From assembly GCF_914768045.1 (NCBI RefSeq), contig NZ_CAJZCD010000002.1, positions 248,001 through 312,000 of the forward strand: a stretch of 64,000 bases of DNA, given 5' to 3'. Positions within the stretch are counted from its first letter, which is position 1. Every line of letters starts with the position of its first letter. Under the pieces are notes generated by a model. The model was not told where the DNA came from. It did not search any database and saw only the letters and a program-made list of their open reading frames with translations. The stretch comes from Snodgrassella communis (GTDB lineage Bacteria > Pseudomonadota > Gammaproteobacteria > Burkholderiales > Neisseriaceae). Positions 49,448 to 59,228 of the stretch are shown one piece after another. The position numbers and the translations under genes were made by a program.

Positions 49448-51256
49448 ATGCGAACCAACTATTGTGGCTTAATTAACGAGCAATACCTCGACCAGACTGT
49501 CACCGTACAAGGCTGGGTACATCGCCGCCGTGACCATGGCGGTGTAATATTTATTGACTTGCGTGACCGAGAAGGCATTGTACAAGTAGTTATAGACCCG
49601 GATACACCCGAAGCATTTACCTTGGCCGACTCTGCCCGTAATGAATATGTCCTGAGCATTACTGGTCGTGTTCGCGCACGCCCAGAAGGTACCAAAAACG
49701 ATAAAATGATCTCTGGCGGCATTGAACTCTTAGCCAAAGAAATTGATATACTCAATACTGCCGCTACCCCTCCTTTTCTGATTGATGATGAAAGCATCAG
49801 TGAAAATGTGCGCCTAACCAACAGGGTAATTGATTTGCGCCGTCCAGTTATGCAGAATAATCTGCGTCTGCGCTACCGTGTCGCTATGGCTGTACGCCGT
49901 TATCTGGATAGTCAGGGATTTATTGATATCGAAACACCGATGCTTACCCGCTCCACTCCGGAAGGCGCCCGCGATTATCTGGTGCCAAGCCGTGTCTTCC
50001 CGGGTGAGTTTTTTGCCCTGCCTCAGTCTCCTCAATTATTCAAACAATTACTGATGGTGGCGGGATTTGACCGTTACTACCAGATTGTTAAATGTTTCCG
50101 TGATGAAGATTTACGTGCTGACCGTCAACCTGAATTTACCCAGATTGACTTAGAGACTTCGTTCCTTAGCGAAAACGAAATCATGGATATCACGGAAAAC
50201 ATGGTTAAACTGGTATTTCAGGAAGCATTATCCGTAGATCTGCCAACTTTCCCACGCATGAGCTGGCATGACGCCATGTTCCTGTATGGTTCAGACAAGC
50301 CGGATTTACGAGTAAACCTGCAATTTACCGAGCTTACAGATGTCATGAAAACGGAAGAATTTAAAGTATTCCGTGCTGCTGCCGACATGAAAAACGGCCG
50401 AGTTGTGGCATTGCGCGTACCTAACGGTGCCGGATTGAGCCGTAAAGAAATCGATACTTATACCGAGTTTGTAGGCATCTATGGTGCCAAAGGTCTGGCT
50501 TATATCAAGGTTAACGATATCAGCAAGATAAACAATAGCGAAGACAGTGGCTTGCAGTCTCCGATTGTGAAATTTCTCTCTGATAGCGCATTGCAGTCGA
50601 TTATTGTAAAAACCGGCGCTCAGAATGGCGATATCATTTTCTTTGGCGCAGACAAGGCAAAAGTCGTGAATGAAGCCATTGGTGCCCTGCGTATCAAAAT
50701 TGGCCATGAACACGGTGCAGCCAATGGCTACTTTACCGAAGAATGGCGCCCATTATGGGTAGTTGATTTCCCCATGTTTGAATATGATGAAGAAGAACAA
50801 CGCTGGTCTGCCATGCATCACCCGTTTACTGCACCCAAAGCGGGCCATGAAGACCTACTGGTAAGCGCACCTGAACAATGTCTTGCCCGTGCTTATGATA
50901 TGGTGTTAAACGGCTGGGAAATCGGTGGTGGTTCCATCCGTATTCATCGTGCTGACATTCAGGAAAAAGTATTTGCTGCATTAAAAATTGCGCCAGAAGA
51001 ACAACAGAATAAATTCGGTTTTCTACTAAGCAACCTGAAATTCGGTGCGCCACCTCATGGTGGTCTGGCTTTCGGTCTGGATCGTCTGGTTACATTGATG
51101 GCTGGTGCTGACTCTATTCGTGACGTTATTGCTTTCCCGAAAACACAACGTTCACAGGACTTACTGGTAGATGCACCAAATCATGTTGATGAAAAACAAC
51201 TGCGTGAATTAGGCTTGCGCTTACGTCAGAAAGCTCAAACTGAAGAACAGAATTAA
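49448..51256 (+). CDS. aspS: Aspartyl-tRNA synthetase
   Basis: Class IIb synthetase. 602 residues, bacterial type. N-terminal OB fold ([23 protein letters not shown]), catalytic core with [33 protein letters not shown], the GAD insert (residues about 290-420), and motif 3 [15 protein letters not shown]. Since GatCAB is encoded nearby, AspS may be non-discriminating and also charge tRNA-Asn, but that depends on whether asnS exists elsewhere. Confidence 0.97.
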   Translation: MRTNYCGLINEQYLDQTVTVQGWVHRRRDHGGVIFIDLRDREGIVQVVIDPDTPEAFTLADSARNEYVLSITGRVRARPEGTKNDKMISGGIELLAKEIDILNTAATPPFLIDDESISENVRLTNRVIDLRRPVMQNNLRLRYRVAMAVRRYLDSQGFIDIETPMLTRSTPEGARDYLVPSRVFPGEFFALPQSPQLFKQLLMVAGFDRYYQIVKCFRDEDLRADRQPEFTQIDLETSFLSENEIMDITENMVKLVFQEALSVDLPTFPRMSWHDAMFLYGSDKPDLRVNLQFTELTDVMKTEEFKVFRAAADMKNGRVVALRVPNGAGLSRKEIDTYTEFVGIYGAKGLAYIKVNDISKINNSEDSGLQSPIVKFLSDSALQSIIVKTGAQNGDIIFFGADKAKVVNEAIGALRIKIGHEHGAANGYFTEEWRPLWVVDFPMFEYDEEEQRWSAMHHPFTAPKAGHEDLLVSAPEQCLARAYDMVLNGWEIGGGSIRIHRADIQEKVFAALKIAPEEQQNKFGFLLSNLKFGAPPHGGLAFGLDRLVTLMAGADSIRDVIAFPKTQRSQDLLVDAPNHVDEKQLRELGLRLRQKAQTEEQN

Positions 51257-51270
51257 TTGCTTTATGCAAT

Positions 51271-51306
51271 AAAAAACTGCCTGATAGCTGTCAGGCAGTT
51301 TTTTTT
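51271..51306 (+). terminator. Rho-independent terminator after aspS
   Basis: AAAAACTGCCTGA and TCAGGCAGTTTTT form a 13-base stem with a short loop, then a T-run. It starts about 15 bases past the aspS stop. Confidence 0.92.
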
Positions 51307-51431
51307 ATCAGAATCATCATTGATGATGAGAGTTAAAATAGAATGGGTATCAAAGCTAAATCAAGCCAGAATCAGCGCGCTTTAAAATTCAGAGCACTGG
51401 ATTAAACCGAATAATATTAATTATTGATTAA

Positions 51432-52523
51432 TCAACGCTTTTTTAACCAGACACCCGATTCAATATGTGGTGTAAAAGGAAATTGGTCAAACATCGCCGC
51501 CCGCTTAACTTCATGCGTCGTTAGAAGTATTTGCAGGTTTTCGTGCAAAGTCACAGGATTACAGGACACATAAATGATATTGTCAAATTTTTGTAACAAT
51601 TCAAGCGTTGCCTGATCAATACCGGCTCGCGGAGGATCGACAAAAACCGAACTGAACTGATAATCAGCCAGATTAATGTGCTCGCTTGCCAGACGCTGAA
51701 AAGTTCTGACACCGGTATAAGCCTCAGTAAATTCCTCAGCCGACAGCCGAGCCAGCGCAATATTAGTTATCTGGTTGATTGCAATATTCCAGCGTGCAGC
51801 CTGCACAGAAGTTTTTGATACCTCAGTAGCCAGTACTCGGCGAAAATGGCGAGATAGAGGCAGAGTAAAATTACCATTACCGCAATATAGTTCCAGCAAG
51901 TCTCCGGTATTAATCGTTTGCGCCACATTTACAGCCCAACTCAGCATAGACTGACACACTTCTGCATTGGGTTGAGTAAAGCCCCCTTCCAACTGTTTAT
52001 ACTGAAATATCTCCTGATTTACATTTAAGCGTTCAATAACATAATCACGCTCCAAAACCACTTTCTGCCCCCGACTGCGTCCCAAAACCTGAACACCCAG
52101 TTTAGCAGCCAATTTTCTGGCTGCGTGCATCCAGCCATCATCCAGCTTTTTGTGATAAATCAGCGTTACCAGCGTGTCACCTGCCAGCGTGGTTAAAAAC
52201 TCAACCTGAAACAGCCGTGCCTTTAACAACTCGCTGGCCTGTATACAATCCAACAGCTTGGGCATCAATGAATTTATATTTTCATGGGCGACAGAAAAAT
52301 TACGCAATTTGTGAACATTGCCGGCGCTGGCTTTTTCACCCGGCGTAAACATAGCATAACTGCACTCATCCCCATCATGCCAGATGCGAAATTCAGCGCG
52401 CATCCGGTAATGCGATGCAGGCGAAGTAAAAACCTGCACTGGCGGGAAAGCGCAGTCAGCAAATAAATGTTCCAGATAAAGTTGTTTGTCAGACAATTGT
52501 TGTTGGTAAGCGGCAGTCGTCAT
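51432..52523 (-). CDS. trmA: tRNA (uracil-54-C5)-methyltransferase
   Basis: Makes ribothymidine at position 54 of tRNA. 363 residues. Matches include SPASHYRMRAEFRIWHDGDE at the start, LLELYCGNGNFTLPLS (SAM site), VFVDPPRAGID and catalytic Cys near 321 in YVSCNPVTL, with the final HIESGVWLKKR. The ATG at 52523 is used; an in-frame TTG five codons upstream is an alternative. Confidence 0.95.
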   Translation of the reverse strand: MTTAAYQQQLSDKQLYLEHLFADCAFPPVQVFTSPASHYRMRAEFRIWHDGDECSYAMFTPGEKASAGNVHKLRNFSVAHENINSLMPKLLDCIQASELLKARLFQVEFLTTLAGDTLVTLIYHKKLDDGWMHAARKLAAKLGVQVLGRSRGQKVVLERDYVIERLNVNQEIFQYKQLEGGFTQPNAEVCQSMLSWAVNVAQTINTGDLLELYCGNGNFTLPLSRHFRRVLATEVSKTSVQAARWNIAINQITNIALARLSAEEFTEAYTGVRTFQRLASEHINLADYQFSSVFVDPPRAGIDQATLELLQKFDNIIYVSCNPVTLHENLQILLTTHEVKRAAMFDQFPFTPHIESGVWLKKR

Positions 52524-52570
52524 GAAATTAACAGGCAAAACAAAAGGGAACTATTATAACAAACCCCTGT

Positions 52571-53287
52571 TTATTCCCGCACATCACGCTGAGTTTGCTG
52601 CCCATAATCTTCCGCTGCAATCATGGTCGCAACCTGATATGCCGTATCTTCAGCACTTTGTAATTGATTTTTCGCCTTTAAATTAATGAAATTATGTACC
52701 AGCGGAAATTTTTCCGCATTCGCCGAACGAATATTCTGCTGCATATTGGTATCCACCACTCCGGGCGCAATACTGGCAATACGTACGCGTGGATGATTCT
52801 CGGCAGCTACAACTGCTGCATGCTGATCCAGCGCAGCCTTGGTAGCACCATAAACACTCCAGCCGGCTATAGCATGACGGCCAGCGCCACTACTGATATG
52901 TGCAATACGAATATCTGCTTTAGTAGCTGCTGCAATAACTGCATTGGTTAATAATAATGGTGCAGTAATATTTACCGCTATCGCTTTAATAATCGCATCA
53001 TAGTCCTGCTGACCAGTCAGTGCATTCGGTTCCACGATTCCAGCATTATTAATTAGAATCACCTCATTCTTATTTTCCAGATTATTCTGCCAACTGGCTG
53101 ATTGTACAAGTGTAGCTAAAGCCTCAGCATCAGCAAAATCAATCACATATTGCAATAATCGTTCTGGCGGATTGTCCCAGCCATGTCGCGACAGACCAAC
53201 CACCCTGATTTCCTGAGTCAGATAATATTCAGCCAGAGCGCGCCCCAAACCGCGATTATGACCAGTAATAATCACACAATTTTGCAT
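52571..53287 (-). CDS. Short-chain dehydrogenase/reductase
   Basis: 238 residues with a Rossmann fold. The nucleotide loop is ITGHNRGLGRAL, then NNAGI, a catalytic Ser in ISSGAGR and the YGATK pair (YxxxK). VDTNM after the PG loop is as in sepiapterin reductase-like and BzrD-like enzymes. The substrate cannot be told. AAGGA precedes the ATG at 53287. The first part of this gene and its upstream region recur in degraded form at 54.8-55.0 kb. Confidence 0.85.
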   Translation of the reverse strand: MQNCVIITGHNRGLGRALAEYYLTQEIRVVGLSRHGWDNPPERLLQYVIDFADAEALATLVQSASWQNNLENKNEVILINNAGIVEPNALTGQQDYDAIIKAIAVNITAPLLLTNAVIAAATKADIRIAHISSGAGRHAIAGWSVYGATKAALDQHAAVVAAENHPRVRIASIAPGVVDTNMQQNIRSANAEKFPLVHNFINLKAKNQLQSAEDTAYQVATMIAAEDYGQQTQRDVRE

Positions 53288-53590
53288 ATCAAATTCCTTT
53301 TCCAAGATTAACCAGATTCACAGCAGAATAATGCCCTAGCCAGACAGAATACTACTTCTGGTTCTCAACCAGAATCATTTTAAAACAGCTTGATATACAT
53401 TGCGTAAAAGATTTACCTCAGCGCGATACCATTACCGTTATTATGCCTTTAAAATTTAAAAATATTAGCATAGTCACAAATGATAGCGTATTATCGCAAT
53501 TTCCAATGCTGAGGAGAAAACCGATGCGAACAGACATTAACTTTTGATAAAACAACATCCGTCTGCACACCTATCCCCATTTCTTGTCAA
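53046..53590. repeat. Left copy of a divergent duplication flanking bioB
   Basis: Carries the SDR 5' part, the SDR/tadA intergenic region and a degraded tadA 5' part. It aligns by eye with 54790-55290 over most of its length, with small indels and a deletion of about 70 bases in the right copy. Best-matching stretches include AAAACAGCTTGATATACA in both, at 53386 and 55078, and TTATTTTCCAGA..ATTCTGCCAAC near 53071 and 54815. Confidence 0.8.
53386..53590 (+). pseudogene. Broken N-terminal copy of tadA
   Basis: The stretch parallels codons of the intact tadA N-terminal domain downstream. AAAACAGCTTGATATACATTG corresponds to the KQLDIHC codons, then AAGATTTACCTCAGCGCGATACCATTACCG follows the same order as in the real gene. 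The start codon region is missing and frameshifts are present, so it is dead. It precedes bioB directly. Confidence 0.7.
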
Positions 53591-53675
53591 TTTAATAATT
53601 TTAAATGGTTGGCAATATAGCATTGAATTGTATGCAGTATTGAAAATCCCAAGCTTATTACTAAAGGAAATTATT

Positions 53676-54701
53676 ATGTCATTGGGCATTATTCGTCATA
53701 ACTGGGTCTTGCCTGAAGTTATGGAACTATTTCAACTACCTTTTAACGATCTTATCTTTAAGGCTCAAACTGTACACCGGCAACACTTCAATTCAAATGA
53801 AGTACAAGTATCAACCTTATTATCGATTAAAACAGGTGCCTGCCCGGAAGATTGTAAATATTGTCCCCAGTCCGGCCATTACAATACAGGATTAGATAAA
53901 GAAAAATTACTTGAGGTACAAAAAGTCATAGAGAAAGCCAAAGCGGCTAAAGCCATAGGTTCAACCCGTTTTTGCATGGGAGCAGCATGGAAACAGCCTA
54001 CCGTCAGAGATATGCCTTATGTCTTAGAGATGATAAAAGGTGTAAAAGAATTAGGCATGGAAACTTGTATGACTTTAGGTAAATTAACATCAGATCAAGC
54101 CCATGCTTTGGCCGAAGCCGGATTAGACTACTATAATCATAACTTGGATACTTCACCCGAATTTTATAGTCACATCATCACTACTCATACATACAATGAT
54201 CGATTGCAGACATTGGCTTACGTGAGAGATGCAGGTATGAAAATTTGTTCAGGTGGTATTCTGGGTATGGGAGAGTCAGTCAGTGATCGCGCAAATTTAT
54301 TAATTCAATTAGCCAATTTACCACCACATCCAGAAAGCGTTCCCATTAATAATCTAGTTAAAGTTAAAGGTACACCTCTAGAAAATGAACCAGATATAGA
54401 ACCGTTTGATTTTATCAGAATGATTGCTGTTGCCCGTATTATGATGCCAGAATCCTATGTACGTTTATCGGCAGGAAGGCAACAAATGAATGAACAGACA
54501 CAGGCATTAGCTTTTTTAGCAGGAGCTAATTCTATATTCTATGGAGATAAATTATTAACAACAGCTAATCCTCAGATAGAAAAAGATCAGGCATTATTTA
54601 TTAAATTAGGGATTATGGCGGAACAACAGCAGGATTACAGCGATGAAGTGCATCAAGCTGCTATAGAACAAGCTGTTATCGAGCAACATCAAGCCAAATA
54701 A
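53676..54701 (+). CDS. bioB: Biotin synthase
   Basis: Radical-SAM enzyme inserting sulfur into dethiobiotin. 341 residues from the ATG at 53676 with AAAGGA upstream. The radical-SAM cluster is Cys56, Cys60, Cys63 (CPEDCKYC); second-cluster ligands lie in [15 protein letters not shown] and KICSGG, and YVRLSAGR follows. Wording such as [44 protein letters not shown] and [15 protein letters not shown] is closer to gammaproteobacterial BioB than to what I recall of Neisseria BioB. The gene is more AT-rich than its neighbours and lies between duplicated sequences. No other biotin genes are nearby. Confidence 0.96.
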   Translation: MSLGIIRHNWVLPEVMELFQLPFNDLIFKAQTVHRQHFNSNEVQVSTLLSIKTGACPEDCKYCPQSGHYNTGLDKEKLLEVQKVIEKAKAAKAIGSTRFCMGAAWKQPTVRDMPYVLEMIKGVKELGMETCMTLGKLTSDQAHALAEAGLDYYNHNLDTSPEFYSHIITTHTYNDRLQTLAYVRDAGMKICSGGILGMGESVSDRANLLIQLANLPPHPESVPINNLVKVKGTPLENEPDIEPFDFIRMIAVARIMMPESYVRLSAGRQQMNEQTQALAFLAGANSIFYGDKLLTTANPQIEKDQALFIKLGIMAEQQQDYSDEVHQAAIEQAVIEQHQAK

Positions 54702-54789
54702 CAAATCAAAAGTTATCGAATTATAACTTTTTAAAATGAACTCAATCATTTCACTTTGCAGAATAGAAATTATTTAGTTGTATCAATGT

Positions 54790-54967
54790 GGCTTAATTAT
54801 TCAATACCTCAGTTTTATTTTCCAGACAATTCTGCCAACAGGCAGATTGTCCCACCCTCATGCCACAACATGAACTGCTGGATTTACTGAGTAAGATATT
54901 ACATTTAATCTGTACATACACAAACCATATTCAGTAATAATCACATAATTTACGCAGATCAAATTCT
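54790..54967 (-). pseudogene. Broken 5' copy of the SDR gene
   Basis: On the minus strand this follows the first codons of the intact SDR gene (antisense CAGTAATAATCACAT near 54932 matches CAGTAATAATCACAC near 53263) and later codons near 54805-54850, with a deletion between them and frame damage. No start codon in frame. A remnant of the duplication. Confidence 0.7.
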
Positions 54968-55290
54968 TTTTTAAATCGACCAGATTTATAGTAGGATAAT
55001 GGGCAACATTCATTCCATTTGCTTATGATTACGCCATTTACTACCCCCCCCTTAACGCCTAAAACCATAGCTATCCTAAAACAGCTTGATATACACTGTG
55101 TAGAAGATTTACAGCGGCGTGGTGCCATTACCGCTTTTTTACAGTTAAAAAACATCAGCACAAGTAGTACTGAAAGCGTGTTATGGCAATTTATCGCTTT
55201 AGTGGAAAACCGTGCTGCACAAAGCTTGAGCGCTGAAGAGAAAACATTTTGGCGTCAACAAATAAAACAGCATCCACCAGTAGCCCTGTT
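54790..55290. repeat. Right copy of the divergent duplication flanking bioB
   Basis: Same order as the left copy (SDR 5' part, intergenic region, tadA 5' part), but here the SDR part is degraded and tadA is intact. Identity looks like roughly three quarters by eye, with gaps. Confidence 0.8.
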
Positions 55291-55792
55291 TCCGTCTGCA
55301 AAAATCATGCAACACTGGATGCAACAGGCATTACATGCAGCGCAGCAGGCACAGTTACTGAATGAAGTGCCGGTAGGTGCAGTTGTGGTATACGAAAATA
55401 ATCTCATTGGTTGTGGCTATAATCGTTGTATTACCGACCATAATATCAGCCACCATGCTGAAATACAGGCGCTAACCGCTGCCAGTAAAGCACTGAGTAA
55501 TTATCGCTTACAGGATTGTGATGTATATGTCACTCTGGAGCCTTGTGCCATGTGTGCCAGCGCCTTAATACAGGCCAGAGTGAAAAGAGTGATCTATGGT
55601 ACTGCTGAAATCAAAACCGGTGCTGCTGGCAGTGTAATTAATTTATTTAACAATCGCCAGCTTAATACGCATACCGCCGTTCTGGGCGGTGTACTGGCGG
55701 CTGAATCCAAAGAATTATTGCAGCAATTTTTCCGGCACAAACGCAAATCTAACCAAATAACAAATACGTCTGCCAGCAATACAGAGCTTTAA
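55025..55792 (+). CDS. tadA: tRNA-specific adenosine deaminase with TfoX-C-like N-terminal domain
   Basis: Deaminates adenosine 34 of tRNA-Arg(ACG) to inosine. 255 residues, longer than the usual 150-170. Residues 1-80 carry LTPKTIAILKQLDIHCVEDL, then RGAITAFLQLK, resembling the C-terminal helical domain of TfoX competence regulators. The deaminase part has HAE at about 144-146 and PCAMC near 173-177, the zinc site, with VPVGAVVV before. The ATG at 55025 is preferred over a TTG two codons earlier. A run of eight C lies in codons 7-9. Confidence 0.93.
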   Translation: MITPFTTPPLTPKTIAILKQLDIHCVEDLQRRGAITAFLQLKNISTSSTESVLWQFIALVENRAAQSLSAEEKTFWRQQIKQHPPVALFPSAKIMQHWMQQALHAAQQAQLLNEVPVGAVVVYENNLIGCGYNRCITDHNISHHAEIQALTAASKALSNYRLQDCDVYVTLEPCAMCASALIQARVKRVIYGTAEIKTGAAGSVINLFNNRQLNTHTAVLGGVLAAESKELLQQFFRHKRKSNQITNTSASNTEL

Positions 55793-55852
55793 ACAAGCAA
55801 CCGAAGACGATAAAACTATAATATACCGAGAAAATATTATTTTAAATAAAAA

Positions 55853-56626
55853 TTAAAGTAAATCGCAGCCAAATTTACCAATCATAATACATAATAAAAT
55901 AATAAATCCTTTGCGCAATAGTTTACTGCCACCACGCATAGCCAATCTGGCACCGATTAACCCGCCAGTTAAATTAGCGACAGCCAATGGAATTGCCCAG
56001 TGCCACACCACATAATGGTTTGGAATAAAGAAAATCAGTGCGGCCAGATTGGTCGTAAGATTGATGACTTTTGAAGATGCGGTAGCAGTAATGAAATCAA
56101 AGGCAAAAAAGCGCACAAATATAAAAGCCAGCAAACTACCAGTACCTGGACCAAAAATACCATCATACAGACCGATTAATGCACCCATAAACAGACCAAA
56201 AACATATTCGCGCCGGCTAAGATGGCTCTGACGCTGAACTTGTCCAAGATCTTTTTTCAGAAAAGTATAAACCGCCATCACAATTAAAATAACCAGAATG
56301 GACGGTTTCATCCATGCTGTAGGCAGATACACCACAACATGCGAACCCAGATAGGAAAAAATAAACGCAAGAACGGCAGCTGGCAACAACATTGCCCATG
56401 GTACCGGAATACGCCTAGTGTATTGTACCGCGGCTACCAACGTACCACTGGCTGATGCAAATTTATTGACCCCCAAAACAACAGGTACACTGGTTTGTGC
56501 TGGTAAGGCTCCAAAAAGTCCTGGTATCTGTAACAACCCACCACCGCCTACAGCGGCATCCATCAAACCGGCACTAAAACCAATAATTAGCAACCACCAG
56601 ATATGAGCATCACTGAACCATTCCAC
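55853..56626 (-). CDS. TSUP family membrane transporter (TauE/SafE, YfcA-like)
   Basis: 257 residues with about eight membrane helices in two related halves, each with the family motif: GFSAGLMDAAVGGGGLLQIP near residue 20 and LIGLYDGIFGPGTGSLLAF near 155. Homologues export or import sulfur compounds or organic anions such as sulfite or taurine; the substrate here is unknown. Thirteen bases downstream of the CNP1-like gene on the minus strand. Confidence 0.88.
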   Translation of the reverse strand: MEWFSDAHIWWLLIIGFSAGLMDAAVGGGGLLQIPGLFGALPAQTSVPVVLGVNKFASASGTLVAAVQYTRRIPVPWAMLLPAAVLAFIFSYLGSHVVVYLPTAWMKPSILVILIVMAVYTFLKKDLGQVQRQSHLSRREYVFGLFMGALIGLYDGIFGPGTGSLLAFIFVRFFAFDFITATASSKVINLTTNLAALIFFIPNHYVVWHWAIPLAVANLTGGLIGARLAMRGGSKLLRKGFIILLCIMIGKFGCDLL

Positions 56627-56638
56627 GATAAGTCCTGT

Positions 56639-57169
56639 CTAGCGCATTGCGCGGGTAGTTATACGTTTCATCAATTCCTGCTGATTACGTGGCAATCCGT
56701 CTTCACAGAAAGTCTGATACAGCACAGAACGCACTTTATCCAGCTGATTTAGAGTAGTACCGATTACTTTCCACTGGCTATTGCGTGGTTGTATCCAGCG
56801 TTTATTAACATCATCTCCAAAACCGAATACTTTCATGCGTCGTGTAGGACAATGGATGGCTTCAGTAGAGAGATTATTAATACCCTGATTGGATTGCTGA
56901 TTCAAAATATAATGTACAGTATGGTCAGTATGAATAGAAATACTGTTTAGCATTAATTTTGGCTGGCCTGTATACGTCTGGTTAACATAAATGTTTGCCC
57001 ATTGCTCATTAGCAGTCGGATAGGCTGGCATCGGCACAGCAAGTTCTTCCCATGCCTGATTCTCATCCGGGCCAATGTAATGTTCGTTATACAAAGTTTC
57101 CTTACGAGCTAATGCCAGAGTACAAACACTAAGTAGCATAGTCACCAGCACAGTTTTGGCAATATTCAT
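56639..57169 (-). CDS. CNP1-like family protein
   Basis: 176 residues with a signal peptide (TVLVTMLLSVCTLALA). The mature protein begins near RKETLYNEHYIGPDENQAWEE, with two Cys in the second half (HCPTRR and FCEDG). The pattern is that of the cryptic neisserial protein 1 (CNP1) group, periplasmic or exported proteins of unknown role. GGAGA precedes the ATG at 57169; an in-frame extension to 57295 has no such site. Between adk and a transporter gene. Confidence 0.75.
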   Translation of the reverse strand: MNIAKTVLVTMLLSVCTLALARKETLYNEHYIGPDENQAWEELAVPMPAYPTANEQWANIYVNQTYTGQPKLMLNSISIHTDHTVHYILNQQSNQGINNLSTEAIHCPTRRMKVFGFGDDVNKRWIQPRNSQWKVIGTTLNQLDKVRSVLYQTFCEDGLPRNQQELMKRITTRAMR

Positions 57170-57299
57170 ACCAAAGTCTCCGAGACTGAATATTTTATTC
57201 AGCTTAATTATTTGGAAAAAGTATTGGCACAGTGTAACCAAAATTAAAGACTGCCTGCGCTTGAAATTAAATCCGGAAACAGACAGCCTGAACAAAGAA

Positions 57300-57947
<648 letters not shown>

Positions 57948-58001
57948 TTAAACTCCTGAATATATCTATAATTTAATCTAATATACTGTAAATAATAATA
58001 T

Positions 58002-58769
58002 TTATTTATATGTATCCAGCCAACTGGCTCGTACACGCTCCAGATCTGTCAACGTATCAACTCCCGCAGCAGGTGCATGAGGTGTGATTTGTACGGCAAT
58101 GTTAAAGCCATGCCATAATACCCGTAGTTGCTCAAGCGATTCTGCCTGCTCTAATGGAGAGGGTGTTAAACCAGAATACTGATGCAGAAATTGTACCCGA
58201 TAACCATAAATTCCAATATGACGATAGACCGGTATATCCTTCGGCAACACTTCGGCACCGCTGCGCATCAGGTCACGTGGCCAAGGAATGCAAGCACGGC
58301 TGAAATACAATGCATTGTGCTGGCTATTCAGCACCACCTTAACACAATTAGCATCAATAAAATCTGCATAATCAGTTAACAAGTGTGCAGCTGTTGCCAT
58401 TGGAGCACTGCTTTGTTGTAATTGCGTAGCCACTGCATTAATTAGTTCCGGTTCAATCAGCGGTTCATCACCCTGTACATTGACTACACAGTCATTATCA
58501 GCCAAATTCAGGATAGTAGCTGCTTCCGCCAGACGTGTAGTACCACTTTCGTGGTCTGTACCCGTTAATACGGCTTTAATTCCATGAGCTTCACACGCAG
58601 CCTGAATGTCTATATGGTCGGTGGCCACAACAACATTACTGGCTTTACTCAGGCGGGCACGTTCTGCTACCCGCACAACCATCGGTTTACCATGAATATC
58701 TGCTAAAGCCTTGTTGGGCAAGCGGCTGGAAGACAGTCGCGCCGGAATCAATACGACAAAATTACTCAT
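58002..58769 (-). CDS. kdsB: CMP-KDO synthetase
   Basis: Activates KDO with CTP for lipid A-core synthesis. 255 residues from the ATG at 58769, which overlaps the stop of the Trm112-like gene. [22 protein letters not shown] at the start, [21 protein letters not shown] and the final [12 protein letters not shown] are diagnostic. lpxK lies upstream on the same strand, fitting an LPS gene group. Confidence 0.96.
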   Translation of the reverse strand: MSNFVVLIPARLSSSRLPNKALADIHGKPMVVRVAERARLSKASNVVVATDHIDIQAACEAHGIKAVLTGTDHESGTTRLAEAATILNLADNDCVVNVQGDEPLIEPELINAVATQLQQSSAPMATAAHLLTDYADFIDANCVKVVLNSQHNALYFSRACIPWPRDLMRSGAEVLPKDIPVYRHIGIYGYRVQFLHQYSGLTPSPLEQAESLEQLRVLWHGFNIAVQITPHAPAAGVDTLTDLERVRASWLDTYK

Positions 58770-58954
58770 TTGCTCGCTGTGCATTCCTCATCAGATAATT
58801 CACGCGCCTCATTTACCAGCATATAGGGAATGCCGTCTTTAACCGGATAAGCCAGCCGCGAAGCCTTACACCACAGTTCCTGTTGCTGTGGATGCCATTG
58901 CAATTTTCCCTTGCATTGGGGGCATACCAGAATATCCAGATATTTTTGATCCAT
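58766..58954 (-). CDS. Trm112/YcaR family small zinc-ribbon-like protein
   Basis: 62 residues. [36 protein letters not shown] and the acidic end are the YcaR pattern; in E. coli and Neisseria it also lies between lpxK and kdsB. Eukaryotic Trm112 activates methyltransferases, but a bacterial role is unclear. Three Cys are present, so a full four-Cys zinc site is not obvious. ATGA overlap with kdsB. Confidence 0.88.
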   Translation of the reverse strand: MDQKYLDILVCPQCKGKLQWHPQQQELWCKASRLAYPVKDGIPYMLVNEARELSDEECTASK

Positions 58955-59228
58955 TTTTTATCCTTTAATACCACACAAGTGGTAAGCGATATCTATCTTT
59001 TTTCATTCAGCCTGATGGCCGAATAAGGCATTGCCTGTTAATAATCGACACATAACATTAATGAATGACTTTACCATATATTGAAATGACGATACAGACT
59101 ACACTGAAATATCCAGCCTGAACAAAATTTTCCTTGTATCCTGATTTCTGTACCATCCATCAATCCTGTACTGACAAGTCAATCTATAGAAATTTTACCA
59201 GTAGCCAGCATTAATGACATCTTTTTCA

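Noticed and set aside
50306-50713. 135-codon minus-strand frame inside aspS
   Set aside because: Antisense to the aspS GAD insert, with no start context or known family.
54931-55161. 76-codon minus-strand frame across the tadA start
   Set aside because: It is the antisense of tadA plus the degraded SDR leader; explained better by the duplication.
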